The notes beneath the pieces were generated by a model. It saw only the letters and a list, made by a program, of their open reading frames with translations, was not told the origin of the DNA and made no database searches. A DNA stretch of 64,000 bases from assembly GCA_020053305.1 (NCBI GenBank), contig JAGVNJ010000009.1, positions 1-64,000 on the forward strand, in the 5' to 3' direction. Below, in pieces: positions 16,504 through 25,432 of the stretch. How positions within the stretch are numbered: the first letter of the stretch is position 1; every line of letters begins with the position of its first letter. This DNA is from Candidatus Edwardsiibacteriota bacterium (lineage in GTDB: Bacteria; Edwardsbacteria; AC1; EtOH8). The translations under genes were made by a program, and so were the position numbers.

Positions 16504-17283
16504 ATGAAGATAATCGATCTGGACAGCGCCAATCTGCCGTCATATTTCCTCTGTTTGGAGGATTGGTCGGAGGAGATCAAAGAGGCCGGGGACCATAAAG
16601 AAAAATGGTACGGCAAAATGAAGGACCAGGGCCTGAGGGTCAAACTGGCGGTTGACGACAACGGGGTGGCCGGAGGCATGATCCAGTATCTGCCCATCGA
16701 GCGCTCGACGGCCGACGGCCAGGACCTGTACTTCATCAATTGCATCTGGGTGCACGGATACAAGCAGGGACGCGGCAATTTTCAGAAGGCCGGAATGGGA
16801 GAGGCATTGCTGCAGGCAGCCGAGGAGGATGTCCGGTCCCTGGGGACCAAGGGGATCGCCGCCTGGGGGCTCATTCTCCCGTTCTGGATGAAAGCTTCGT
16901 GGTTCAAGAAGCACGGCTACAAAAAGGCCGACCGGGACGGCATCAGCCAGCTGGTCTGGAAGTCTTTTTCCCCTGATGCCCAAGCTCCCAAATGGATCAA
17001 GCAGAAGGCCAAGCCGCAAAAAACGCCCGGCGTGGTCACGATAACCTCGTTCATCAACGGCTGGTGCCCGGCTCAGAATCTGACCCACGAGAGGGCCAAA
17101 CGGGCGGCTTTGGAATTCGGGGACAAGGTAGTTTTCAATACGGTGGATACCTTTGACCGTCAGAACTTCCTGCAGTGGGGCATATCCGACGCCCTGTTCA
17201 TAGACGGCAAGCAGGTTAATACCGGCCCGCCGCCGTCTTACGAGAAGATCCGAAAGCTGATTGAAAACAAAGTGAAAAAATGA
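16504..17283 (+). CDS. GNAT acetyltransferase fused to a YoaP-like thioredoxin domain
   Basis: A 259-residue two-domain protein. The N-terminal half (about 1-160) is GNAT-like, with INCIWVHGYKQGRG and AGMGEALLQAAEED resembling the acetyl-CoA loop. The C-terminal part (about 176-255, starting VVTITSFINGWCPAQNLT) has a thioredoxin-like beta-alpha pattern with one cysteine (WCPAQ) in place of a CxxC, as in YoaP-like proteins. It starts nine bases after the radical SAM gene, so the two probably share a message and possibly a pathway. GAGG at 16495-16498 precedes the start. Substrate unknown. Confidence 0.8.
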   Translation: MKIIDLDSANLPSYFLCLEDWSEEIKEAGDHKEKWYGKMKDQGLRVKLAVDDNGVAGGMIQYLPIERSTADGQDLYFINCIWVHGYKQGRGNFQKAGMGEALLQAAEEDVRSLGTKGIAAWGLILPFWMKASWFKKHGYKKADRDGISQLVWKSFSPDAQAPKWIKQKAKPQKTPGVVTITSFINGWCPAQNLTHERAKRAALEFGDKVVFNTVDTFDRQNFLQWGISDALFIDGKQVNTGPPPSYEKIRKLIENKVKK

Positions 17284-17362
17284 ATTGAGATATATGATTT
17301 AATGAACTTAAAATACATTATCTGCCCGGAGCATCGGAAGCACCATAACAAATCCTCCGGAG

Positions 17363-17398
17363 AGAGGCCTTTCGCAAATCTGCGTAAGGCCTCTGTTT
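17363..17398 (+). terminator. Rho-independent terminator
   Basis: AGAGGCCTT and AAGGCCTCT arms with a 14-base loop, followed by GTTTC. It separates the GNAT gene from the envelope operon. Confidence 0.65.
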
Positions 17399-17447
17399 CA
17401 TGGGTTATCCGGGTCCAACCCCCGGTCAAAATATATAATAATTTTGA

Positions 17448-17477
17448 TTGACAAGGCCGATTTCGTTCTGATATGAT
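17448..17477 (+). promoter_or_regulatory. Promoter of the envelope operon
   Basis: TTGACA (17448-17453), 18 bp, TATGAT (17472-17477), about 30 bases before the TlpA-like gene. Confidence 0.7.
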
Positions 17478-17506
17478 TCAGGTTGATACTTAATAACAAG
17501 AGGAAT

Positions 17507-18055
17507 ATGAAACAGTTAAGGGTTTTATTGTTCATGGTTTTGGCGGCCGCGTCAGCCTCCGGGCTGATGGCGCAGGACTCAATAAAAGTGGGCAGCACGG
17601 CGCCGACTTTTTTCCTGCCGGCCCTGGACGGCTCCCGGTTCTTTCTCTCCGAGCAGATAGCCCCCAAGGGCCATAAGACGGTGCTGCTGAATTTTTACAC
17701 CACCTGGTGCAAGCCCTGCCAGAAGGAGCTGCCCCTGCTGGACAGCCTGGTGAAAAGATATCCGTCCGATTCTTTGATCATGGTGCTGGTGGACGTGGGG
17801 GAGAAGAGGGACACCGTGCTCAAGTATTTCGACTCCGCCAGATATAAATGCACCGTTTTGCTGGACCAGTTCAACACCGTGGCCGAAAAGTACGGCGTCA
17901 AGAGCTTTCCCACCCTGGTGGTGATAGACGGCTCGGGAAAGGTCCGCTATATCGGGAACGGCTTCGACCAGAAGAAGGGGGTGGCCGAACTGGGCCAGGT
18001 GCTGGACAAGGTGATCTACCCCAAAAAAAGCAAATCTAAAAAAACCAAGAGGTGA
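17507..18055 (+). CDS. TlpA/ResA-like thioredoxin-fold protein
   Basis: A secreted 182-residue thiol-disulfide protein. A signal peptide (about residues 1-23, LLFMVLAAASASGLMA) precedes the AhpC/TlpA-type fold: VGSTAPTFFLPALDG, TTWCKPCQKELPLL with the CxxC pair (about residue 67), the cis-proline region FPTLVVIDGSGKV and GNGFDQKKGV. It probably reduces or exchanges disulfides in the periplasm, perhaps for the exported proteins encoded next to it. ATG 17507 follows AGAGG closely; a TTG at 17483 is less likely. Three bases separate it from the CsgG-like gene. Confidence 0.88.
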   Translation: MKQLRVLLFMVLAAASASGLMAQDSIKVGSTAPTFFLPALDGSRFFLSEQIAPKGHKTVLLNFYTTWCKPCQKELPLLDSLVKRYPSDSLIMVLVDVGEKRDTVLKYFDSARYKCTVLLDQFNTVAEKYGVKSFPTLVVIDGSGKVRYIGNGFDQKKGVAELGQVLDKVIYPKKSKSKKTKR

Positions 18056-18058
18056 AGA

Positions 18059-19369
18059 ATGCCAAGATATAGATTGATCATCCCCGTTCTGCTGTTGTTG
18101 CTGCCGGCCCTGTCCCGGGGACAGGAGAAGACGGCGGTGGCGGTGCTGCAGTTCGAGCCCCGCAACATCAGCCAGGCCGAGGCGGTGATCCTGTCGGACC
18201 GCCTGCGGGCCGAACTGGTGAACACCCGCCACTTCAACGTGCTGGAGCGGGAGCAGATGGACAAGATCCTGAGGGAGCAGAAATTCCAGCTGACCGGGGC
18301 CTGCAGCGACGCCTCCTGCCTGGTCCAGGTGGGGCAGCTGATGGCGGTATCCAAGATGATGGGCGGCACCATCTCCAAGATTGGCAACACCTACACCGTC
18401 CAGGCCCGGGTGATAGACGTGGAGAAGGGGGTCATCGAGACCGAGGTCTCCCAGGATTTCACCGGCACCATCGAGGACCTCCAGCAATGGGGCATGAAGA
18501 AGGTGGTCTGGAAGATGGTGCCCTCGGCCAGCCTGTTCGTAGCCTCCATTCCGGGCGACGCCGACATCTACTGGGACGCCCGGAAGGTGGGCCGGACCGA
18601 TTTCAAGATAGAGAACGAGGCTTTGGGGGTCCACCGGATCGTCATCAAAAAGCCCGGCTACAAGGATTACGACGGCAGCGTGGACCTCAAGGAGGTGCGG
18701 GATTACGACATCAAGGTGCGGCTGAATGTCATGGAGTATGCGGTCAATATTGACGGAACACCCCCGGGGGCCCAGGTGGTGATGAACGATACCGTCAAAT
18801 TGGGACTCATGCCGTGCACCGCCAAGCTCCCCTTCGGAACATATAATTTCAAGATCAAGGCCAAGGGCTATCACCAGAACGCCGGGCTGCTGAACATAGA
18901 CCGGGACCAGGATTACAGCCTGAACCTCAACCTCAAGCGCAAGTCCCGGACCAAGGCCGCCATATCGTCGCTGTTCCTTCCCGGCAGCGGCCAGCGCTAC
19001 TCCAACCGCCCGGTGATGGGCACCCTGTATCTGCTGGCCGGAATTGCCGGGCTGGGCTACAGCGGGTTTGCTATCGCCGCCCGGCAGGATGCCCTAAAAA
19101 CCTGCCAAGACCGGGAGGATCAATATCTATCGGCCGACAACGCGGTGGACGCCCAGACATGGTATCTGGACTGGCAGTCCAAATATGACGAGCTGACCGA
19201 CCAGGACGATAAGATGAGGACCGCCATCACCCTGGCCGCGGTGGCTTGGGGAGTGAATTTCCTGGATGCCATGGCATTTTTCCCGGGCAAACCCAGGGTC
19301 AAGGTCGCACCGGTGCCGGACAAGACCGGGCAGATGAAGACCTCGGCCACCCTAACTTACAGTTGGTGA
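18059..19369 (+). CDS. CsgG-like / PEGA / DUF5683 envelope protein
   Basis: A 436-residue exported protein. After a signal peptide (about 1-21) a CsgG/FlgO-like domain (about 24-150) has KTAVAVLQFEP, LERAEL-like helices and NVLEREQMDKILREQKFQL. Two PEGA-type repeats follow (about 160-225 and 228-297; ALGVHRIVIKKPGYKDY, PFGTYNFKIKAKGYH). The end (about 300-405) has SSLFLPGSGQRYSNRPVMG and hydrophobic helices like DUF5683. This architecture is common in FCB-group and candidate phyla, where it is thought to belong to outer-envelope export or adhesion systems. Its precise role is unknown. It lies in one operon with the TlpA-like gene and large surface proteins. Confidence 0.83.
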   Translation: MPRYRLIIPVLLLLLPALSRGQEKTAVAVLQFEPRNISQAEAVILSDRLRAELVNTRHFNVLEREQMDKILREQKFQLTGACSDASCLVQVGQLMAVSKMMGGTISKIGNTYTVQARVIDVEKGVIETEVSQDFTGTIEDLQQWGMKKVVWKMVPSASLFVASIPGDADIYWDARKVGRTDFKIENEALGVHRIVIKKPGYKDYDGSVDLKEVRDYDIKVRLNVMEYAVNIDGTPPGAQVVMNDTVKLGLMPCTAKLPFGTYNFKIKAKGYHQNAGLLNIDRDQDYSLNLNLKRKSRTKAAISSLFLPGSGQRYSNRPVMGTLYLLAGIAGLGYSGFAIAARQDALKTCQDREDQYLSADNAVDAQTWYLDWQSKYDELTDQDDKMRTAITLAAVAWGVNFLDAMAFFPGKPRVKVAPVPDKTGQMKTSATLTYSW

Positions 19370-19370
19370 G

Positions 19371-20360
19371 GTGAAGATGATGAAAAAGATATTTAATAAT
19401 AACGTCATTCTGAGGGATGCTTTCAACAGGACCATCGAAGAATCTGATCCTTCGGCTTGCCGGGCATGGTGGGATTCTCAGGATGACGATAGGAATGATA
19501 AAAGGTTGCGAGCGGCTGGAGGCATTATTATATCGGCCTTTGCCATTCTGTATCTGGCCCTGTCCGGGTGCAGCCGGCCGGTGGCGCCCAGCCACAGCAA
19601 CCCCCATGATCCCGACAATCCCGATTTCACCGGGCCGGCGGTGGAGATCATCTCCCCGGTCGAGGGGGCATCGATAGCTTCCGGCACCGCCACCATCCAT
19701 CTGCACGGCTCCGGCCTGAACTATGAGTACTCCTACAAGCTGGACAACGCCCCGGATTGGCATACTCCGTGGTCCAACGATACCATTCTGACCATAACCA
19801 ATCTCAGGGAAGGTCCGCATACCATCCAAGCCATAGCCCGGGATAAGGGCGGCTATCTGGGTTTGCCGACCCCGGTGCGGAATTTCACGATCAACCAGTA
19901 TGCCAACACCGTGCTGATGTATCCCCCGACCCAGACCATCGCCGTGGGGGACACCGCCGAGGTGTGGTGCGAGTTGGAGGATATGGCCACCCCGGTCTCG
20001 GCCGTCAGGCTGGTGATCTACATGAGCAATTATACGATGGCGGACACCCTTAGCGCCTGCGCCGACACCGGGTACCATTGGAGGAGCAACGGGGGATCGC
20101 CAATGGGGCCGTTCTTCAGCAATTACAGCAACAATTATTATATGGACGTCAGCCTGGGGGTGGCCGGGGGAAGCCCGGCCGGGGTCAGCGGAACGGGGCG
20201 GATATTCAAGATCCAGGCCGCCGGGGTGTCGGTTGGCACAACGTATATGTATGTCAATAACATTTACGCCCGGGATACCTTGAACAATCCTATAACCGTG
20301 ACCAACCCCTACAAGTACGCTTACATATATGTCACTTCCGGCAAGGAGGGCGGGAAATGA
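19371..20360 (+). CDS. Lipoprotein with repeat-derived N-terminus
   Basis: An exported lipoprotein: ISAFAILYLALSGCSRPV shows a hydrophobic stretch and lipobox with Cys67 when read from GTG 19371 (ATG at 19377 and 19380 also possible). The 66 residues before the cysteine are far longer than any signal peptide because residues 12-39 are encoded by an 84-bp inverted repeat (19404-19487). TTG 19506 would give a perfect 21-residue signal. The mature part has an Ig-like domain (about 85-180, VEIISPVEGASIASGTATIH) and a cohesin-like beta region (about 185-325). It overlaps the following giant gene by four bases (ATGA). Confidence 0.78.
   Translation: MKMMKKIFNNNVILRDAFNRTIEESDPSACRAWWDSQDDDRNDKRLRAAGGIIISAFAILYLALSGCSRPVAPSHSNPHDPDNPDFTGPAVEIISPVEGASIASGTATIHLHGSGLNYEYSYKLDNAPDWHTPWSNDTILTITNLREGPHTIQAIARDKGGYLGLPTPVRNFTINQYANTVLMYPPTQTIAVGDTAEVWCELEDMATPVSAVRLVIYMSNYTMADTLSACADTGYHWRSNGGSPMGPFFSNYSNNYYMDVSLGVAGGSPAGVSGTGRIFKIQAAGVSVGTTYMYVNNIYARDTLNNPITVTNPYKYAYIYVTSGKEGGK
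19404..19487. repeat. 84-bp inverted repeat inside a lipoprotein gene
   Basis: Ends GTCATTCTGAG (19404-19414) and CTCAGGATGAC (19477-19487) are inverted with one mismatch. The middle contains GAAGAATCTGATCCTTCGG, a well-known look of dispersed intergenic repeats. Its length is 28 codons exactly, so the host frame stays open. Confidence 0.75.
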
Positions 20361-23300
20361 AGAAGTTTTTATTGATGACGCTGGCGCTGGCCGCTATCGG
20401 ATCCGGACGAGCCCTATCACAAGATGTGCCGTTTCTCTATTTCCCGCCGGCCGATACCGCCACCAACGACAGCTTCCCCAACTTCGACTGGTCCGACGTG
20501 GCCACCGCCACCCAGTATGAACTGCAGGTGGGGAAGGGGCACCGCTGGATCTTCGCCCCTTACTATTACGGCGACTTTCATACCTATAATGTATCCAAAC
20601 CGTCCCAGCCGGAATTCGGAGGCAACGCATACGGAGGCAACGCCTCGGATGTGGCCATCAAGGACAGCTTCGCCCTGATAGCCTCAAACACCGCGATTTA
20701 CACCATCAACATCTCCGATCCCACCGCCCCCGAATACCGGGGCGGAACAGCAATAGGCACCAACGACCTTAACGGGATAGTCATCCGGGACACCCTGGCC
20801 TACTTGGCCGACTGGGGCTACGGACTGCGCATCGCCAACGTCAAGAACCCCCTGACTCCGGTGCTGGTGGGCTCCTACGACAGCCCGGGCAGCCCTCGGG
20901 GCCTGGCATTGAGCGGCAATTACGTTTACCTGGCCGACGCCAACAGCGGCCTGCAGGTGATTGATGTTACCGACCCCGCCAATCCGGTATCGGCCGGCGG
21001 GCTGGACACCCCGGGCGACGCCTTCGCCGTGGCGGTGGCCGGGAATTACGCCTATGTGGCCGACAACACCAGCGGAATGAGGGTGATCAACATCTCCAAT
21101 CCCGCCTCGCCGGTGGAGTCCGGCAGTTTCACCTCATCCGGCAACGTGATGGGGGTGACCGTCAAGGGAAGCCTGGCCTACCTGGCCGCCGGAGCGGACG
21201 GGCTCAGGATCGTCAACATCTCCAATCCGGCCAGCCCCATTGAATTCGGCTATCACGATTCCTCCGGCCTCTCCAGCGATTACCGCAAGGTGGTGCTGGA
21301 CGACAGCCTGGCCTATGTGGCCGACTGGAACAACGGCCTGTTCATCATCAATGTGGCCGACCCCTATCATCCCCGGACCGTCAGCCGCTATAATTACCAA
21401 TATTACAAGTCGCTGGCCCTGCTGGATTCCTTCGCCCCGGTCAAGATCGACAGTCTGGTGGCCGCTTCGAACTGCGAGCCCGACACTTTCCTGGCCGACG
21501 GGGCCTACTACTGGCGGGCCAGGGCCGGAGCCGGGACCTGGGGCGGCTACAGCCCGCCCCGCCGCTACCTGATGGACACCCAGGCCCCGCCGGCTTGCTG
21601 GATAAACACCCCGTCCTACAACCAACTGATCAACGACAAGACCCCGGCATTCTCCATCACCAAACAGTATAGCGAATACCGGTTCCAGCTTCAGATCGCG
21701 ACCGACACCGCTTTTACGACGGTAATCACAGACACCGTTTCCCTGACCGAAAACTTCGAACTGCAGACCCCGCTGCCCGACGGCTGGCTTTACTGCCGGG
21801 TTAGAGGAGGAGACCTGGCAGGCAACTGGGCGGTATGGAGCAGCCGCCTGCCCATCAAACTGGACAGCCAGGCCCCGGGACAGCTGACCGCGGTCACCGC
21901 CAACGGGTCCAACCCCAGCCCCTGGACCAAGAACAATTCCTTCTCCATAAACTTTACCGTACCGCCGGACAGTTCCGCAATCAACGGATATTTTTACAAG
22001 ATCGGCTCGGCGCCCTCTTCCAATTACGACACCACCGATTACGGAGTCAGCTTTTCCAAGCCCTTCAGCATTTCGGTCGGCAGCGACGGGGTGACGCCCT
22101 TTTATGTCTGGGCCCGGGACCAGGCCAACAACCTGGATTTCCAGAATGCCGGATCGGTCAGCCTGCGCTATGATCATATCCCCCCACAGGGGGCGACTGC
22201 CCGTTCCAACGAATTCAGCCGCGCCAATGGTTTCGCGATAACCTGGAGTGCCGGCAGCGATCAGGGGGGCTCGGGGTTGAACGGCAATCACTGGATAAAA
22301 TACAAGGTCAATTCCGGAAGCTGGACCGATCTGGACGTCAATTATGCCGGGACCTCATATAATTTCAACGGGGCCCAGGGCAACAAATATTACTTCGAGG
22401 TGGCGGCCTGGGATTCGGCCGGCAACTCCGAGGCCTTTGCCTCGGTGGCCGAATGCAGCACCCTGGTGGACAACACCATCACCTGCCCCATCCTGGTATC
22501 GCCCTATAACGGGGCTGTCCGGGACAGCTCTGCCACGGCCTTCCTGTGGCAGAGGGCCACGGCCCAGGCCGGGTCGCGCCTGCAGTGCTCGTATAATTCC
22601 ACCTTCAGCGCATTGGTCAAGGACACCCTGCTGGCGGCCGACAGCTCCGGCACCCTGGCCCTGAACGATTCTCTGTATTACTGGCGGGTCAGGGGCGAGA
22701 ACGGCCCGACAGACACCAGCGGCTGGTCGCCGGCCCGCGCCCTGCGGATAGACACCCAGGCTCCGGAGGCCCCGTTTCTGGCCGAGCCGGCCAATGATAC
22801 CCTTTGTAACGACAATACTCCGCTGTTCGTCTGGAAGAACGTGGCCGGGGCGGTCTGGTACCGCCTGGCGGTCAGCCCGGACAGCGCCTTCGCCGCCGTT
22901 ATGGTCGACGAGGTAATTGATACCACGGCTTACAACATTCAGGTTACCCTGCCCGACAGTCTATATTACTGGCGGGTCCGGGCCGGCGACGCCGCCGGCA
23001 ACTGGTCGGCTCCGTCCGAAAAATGGAAATTCACCGTGGACACCAAGGCCCCGGCGGTGCCGGTGGCGGTGGCCCCGTCGGACAATGCCAACCTGACCAC
23101 CAATCTGCCGCAATTCGTCTGGCGGAGCTCGGCCCAGGCCGTCCGATACCAGCTGCAGGTGGCCAATAACCCCTCTTTCTCGCCGCTGGAGACCGACACC
23201 GCACTGTCCGACACCTCGGTCGTCCCGGTCTGGGGGGTCAACGACGGGACCCACTACTGGCGGGTGCGCTGCCGTGACCTGGCCGGCAACTGGTCGGCCT

Positions 23301-24595
23301 ACGGCAATTACCGGACACTAAACATCAGCGGCTTGTTGCAGGTGGCCCTGATCACCCCGGGCACCGGCCAAGTATGGCCGGCCGGCCAGTCTATTTGGAT
23401 CCAGTTCACCAAGCCCCTGTATACCGGCTACATCGACACCATCCACGTCAAGGTCCGGGGGAAACACACCTCCATCGTCAGGCAGAGCCTGACCTGGCAG
23501 GCGGCCAGCCGCACTTTGCTGATATCGCCCGACAGTACTTTTGCCGCCAACGACACCATCACGGTGTTCCTGCACGGCACCTTAAGGGATTCGGCCAATG
23601 TCTCCACCCTGGACGGCAACTACAGCGGGACCGCCACCGGAGATTCCTCCGACAGCTACCAGATGACCTTCTACACCTCGTATTTCGGGGACTACGATGG
23701 CAACCGGCTGGTCAACGCCGCCGATCTGGGGATGTTCGCCTGGGCCTGGTACCAGCCGGCCTATTACCGAATGTTCGAGGCCGGCCCCTTGAGCGGCAGC
23801 TGGCCGCACCAGCGGGTGTATGTGGGCGGCTCCACCCGGATCGACTTCGAGGACCTGAGCGGCTTCATCTACTCCTGGAACCGGGCCGACAATCCCAAAT
23901 CAGCCAAATCCGGCGGTTATCAGGAAGGGCCGGTCAGCCTGGAGGCGGCGCCCGAGGGGAAATTGAAGCTGATCGCCAAGGTATCCCCGGAAATCGATTT
24001 TGCCTCGATGGATGCCGAGATCGAATACGACCAGTCGCTACTGAATGTCAAATCCCTGGAGCCATCAGCTCTCTGGCAGGGGGGAGACAAGCCGCAGCTG
24101 TTCCTCAGCAAGCAGAGGGAGGGACGGATCATCATCAGCGCCGCCAAATGGCAGGAGAGCCAGGAACTATCCGGCCAGCTGTTCACCATGACCTTCGATG
24201 GAAACCAGGCAGTCCAGACCCCGGTGACCCTTTATTACCGGCTGTACGACCGCCAGGGGGCCGAGATATTCAGCGGGAACACGGCCCTGTCGCTGAATGC
24301 CGGACCCGGAATCCCGGCCGGATTTTTCCTGGGCCGGGCCGCTCCCAACCCCACGAATCGGCCGATGACCATCAATTATCAGCTGCCCAGGCAGGCCCGG
24401 GTCAGGCTGGAGGTGTATAACATCGCCGGACAGCAGGTGGCCACCCTGGTGGATGCCGACCAGCCGGCCGGATATTACACCCAGACCTGGGACCTCAGGG
24501 ACCGCGGCCGGAACCGGGTGGCCAATGGCATCTATTTCTACAAGCTGTCGGCCGGGGAATACCAGAACGTCAGCAAGGTGGTGATAATCCGCTGA
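20357..24595 (+). CDS. Large surface protein: LVIVD repeats, FN3-like, dockerin-like, sorting domain
   Basis: A 1412-residue secreted protein (signal peptide about 1-20). LVIVD beta-propeller repeats cover about 55-345 (units such as VYLADANSGLQVIDVTDPAN and AYVADNTSGMRVINISNPAS). Fibronectin-like modules follow (about 390-990), each with a YYWRVRAGD-AGNWS-like strand. An Ig-like SbsA type domain (about 990-1100) and a dockerin-like segment follow (about 1111-1175, DYDGNRLVNAADLGMF). A cohesin-like domain comes next (about 1190-1300). The end (about 1325-1412, VRLEVYNIAGQQVATLVD, ANGIYFYKL, SKVVIIR) is the Por/FlgD-like C-terminal sorting domain. It is probably displayed on or released from the cell surface. 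Confidence 0.9.
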   Translation: MKKFLLMTLALAAIGSGRALSQDVPFLYFPPADTATNDSFPNFDWSDVATATQYELQVGKGHRWIFAPYYYGDFHTYNVSKPSQPEFGGNAYGGNASDVAIKDSFALIASNTAIYTINISDPTAPEYRGGTAIGTNDLNGIVIRDTLAYLADWGYGLRIANVKNPLTPVLVGSYDSPGSPRGLALSGNYVYLADANSGLQVIDVTDPANPVSAGGLDTPGDAFAVAVAGNYAYVADNTSGMRVINISNPASPVESGSFTSSGNVMGVTVKGSLAYLAAGADGLRIVNISNPASPIEFGYHDSSGLSSDYRKVVLDDSLAYVADWNNGLFIINVADPYHPRTVSRYNYQYYKSLALLDSFAPVKIDSLVAASNCEPDTFLADGAYYWRARAGAGTWGGYSPPRRYLMDTQAPPACWINTPSYNQLINDKTPAFSITKQYSEYRFQLQIATDTAFTTVITDTVSLTENFELQTPLPDGWLYCRVRGGDLAGNWAVWSSRLPIKLDSQAPGQLTAVTANGSNPSPWTKNNSFSINFTVPPDSSAINGYFYKIGSAPSSNYDTTDYGVSFSKPFSISVGSDGVTPFYVWARDQANNLDFQNAGSVSLRYDHIPPQGATARSNEFSRANGFAITWSAGSDQGGSGLNGNHWIKYKVNSGSWTDLDVNYAGTSYNFNGAQGNKYYFEVAAWDSAGNSEAFASVAECSTLVDNTITCPILVSPYNGAVRDSSATAFLWQRATAQAGSRLQCSYNSTFSALVKDTLLAADSSGTLALNDSLYYWRVRGENGPTDTSGWSPARALRIDTQAPEAPFLAEPANDTLCNDNTPLFVWKNVAGAVWYRLAVSPDSAFAAVMVDEVIDTTAYNIQVTLPDSLYYWRVRAGDAAGNWSAPSEKWKFTVDTKAPAVPVAVAPSDNANLTTNLPQFVWRSSAQAVRYQLQVANNPSFSPLETDTALSDTSVVPVWGVNDGTHYWRVRCRDLAGNWSAYGNYRTLNISGLLQVALITPGTGQVWPAGQSIWIQFTKPLYTGYIDTIHVKVRGKHTSIVRQSLTWQAASRTLLISPDSTFAANDTITVFLHGTLRDSANVSTLDGNYSGTATGDSSDSYQMTFYTSYFGDYDGNRLVNAADLGMFAWAWYQPAYYRMFEAGPLSGSWPHQRVYVGGSTRIDFEDLSGFIYSWNRADNPKSAKSGGYQEGPVSLEAAPEGKLKLIAKVSPEIDFASMDAEIEYDQSLLNVKSLEPSALWQGGDKPQLFLSKQREGRIIISAAKWQESQELSGQLFTMTFDGNQAVQTPVTLYYRLYDRQGAEIFSGNTALSLNAGPGIPAGFFLGRAAPNPTNRPMTINYQLPRQARVRLEVYNIAGQQVATLVDADQPAGYYTQTWDLRDRGRNRVANGIYFYKLSAGEYQNVSKVVIIR

Positions 24596-24660
24596 ACGGA
24601 GTGACATTCAGACGCAAATTGAAATAATATTAAAACCAACACTAACACAGGAGCGCCATT

Positions 24661-25362
24661 ATGAAGAGAATCTCCCTGATGGTTTCGGCCATCATCCTTT
24701 TATCGCTTAACGCCTTTGCCCTGCCGGGGTTGGAGATCTCGGTCGGACCGTATGTCGGATTGTATAATCCGGCGCTGACCACCATCAACGAGCAGGTGCT
24801 GCTCTACGACCACCAGACGGCCTTCGGTTCGGCCGCCATCTTCGGCGGACAGATCAAGCTGGGCCTGCCTATGGGACTGGGCGGCGGGGTGGACCTGGGA
24901 TACTGGTCAAATTCCAAGGAATGGACCGAAGACAACCTGGATCAGCACGCCTACAAGGTAAAACTGATGCCGGTGGATTTCTTCGTGCAGTACTCCATGC
25001 CCATAGTCCCGATGGTGCTTAAGGGCAAGGCCGGCGTCTCGGTGGGCAATGTTTGGGCCGGACTGGACGCCAGCGAGGTCAGACCCAACCAATGGAACCA
25101 TTACAGGAACTCCGAGGGAAGCGCCGCCACCTTCGGGATCTTCGGCGGGCTGGACTTGGCGGCCCTGCCCAAGTTCAATATCAGCGCCGAGATCGGATAC
25201 AAGATGGGTGAGGTGGATCATTTGATCATCAAGGAATGCCATGAGCCGGATCACGTCAATGATATTCTGGAGTATTATGATCATGATAGGGACCAGGTCC
25301 TGCCCCTGCCGCTGGAGATCAGCGGAATGAATGTTAAACTTATTGCAACCTACGTATTCTAA
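24661..25362 (+). CDS. Outer-membrane beta-barrel protein, small
   Basis: A 233-residue protein with a signal peptide (about 1-20, SAIILLSLNAFA) and repeated amphipathic beta strands rich in glycine and aromatic residues (LEISVGPYVGLYNP, KLGLPMGLGGGVDLGYW, FNISAEIGYKMGE). It ends NVKLIATYVF, an aromatic C-terminal strand typical of barrel insertion. It looks like an OmpA/OmpW-type eight-strand barrel without a peptidoglycan domain. CAGGAG precedes ATG 24661. It closes the envelope operon, 65 bases after the large surface-protein gene; a strong terminator follows. Confidence 0.75.
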   Translation: MKRISLMVSAIILLSLNAFALPGLEISVGPYVGLYNPALTTINEQVLLYDHQTAFGSAAIFGGQIKLGLPMGLGGGVDLGYWSNSKEWTEDNLDQHAYKVKLMPVDFFVQYSMPIVPMVLKGKAGVSVGNVWAGLDASEVRPNQWNHYRNSEGSAATFGIFGGLDLAALPKFNISAEIGYKMGEVDHLIIKECHEPDHVNDILEYYDHDRDQVLPLPLEISGMNVKLIATYVF

Positions 25363-25381
25363 GGCAGTTAGATGCAATGCT

Positions 25382-25412
25382 AAAAGCCCGGTCTTTATAA
25401 GACCGGGCTTTT
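25382..25412. terminator. Bidirectional terminator
   Basis: AAAAGCCCGGTCTT and AAGACCGGGCTTTT arms around a short loop, between convergent genes. Confidence 0.88.
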
Positions 25413-25432
25413 AGGTTAATTAAATATTTAAT

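Noticed and set aside
17579-18874. 431-codon open frame on the - strand
   Set aside because: Antisense to the TlpA-like and CsgG/PEGA genes, which have clear motifs and ribosome binding sites. No start signal or known domain.
21134-22291. 385-codon open frame on the - strand within the 1412-residue protein gene
   Set aside because: Shadow of a repetitive GC-rich gene; repeats in the frame mirror the coding repeats.
20357-24595. CRISPR-like or minisatellite array in the giant gene
   Set aside because: The repeats are protein-level (LVIVD and FN3-like modules) with diverged DNA, no regular spacers.
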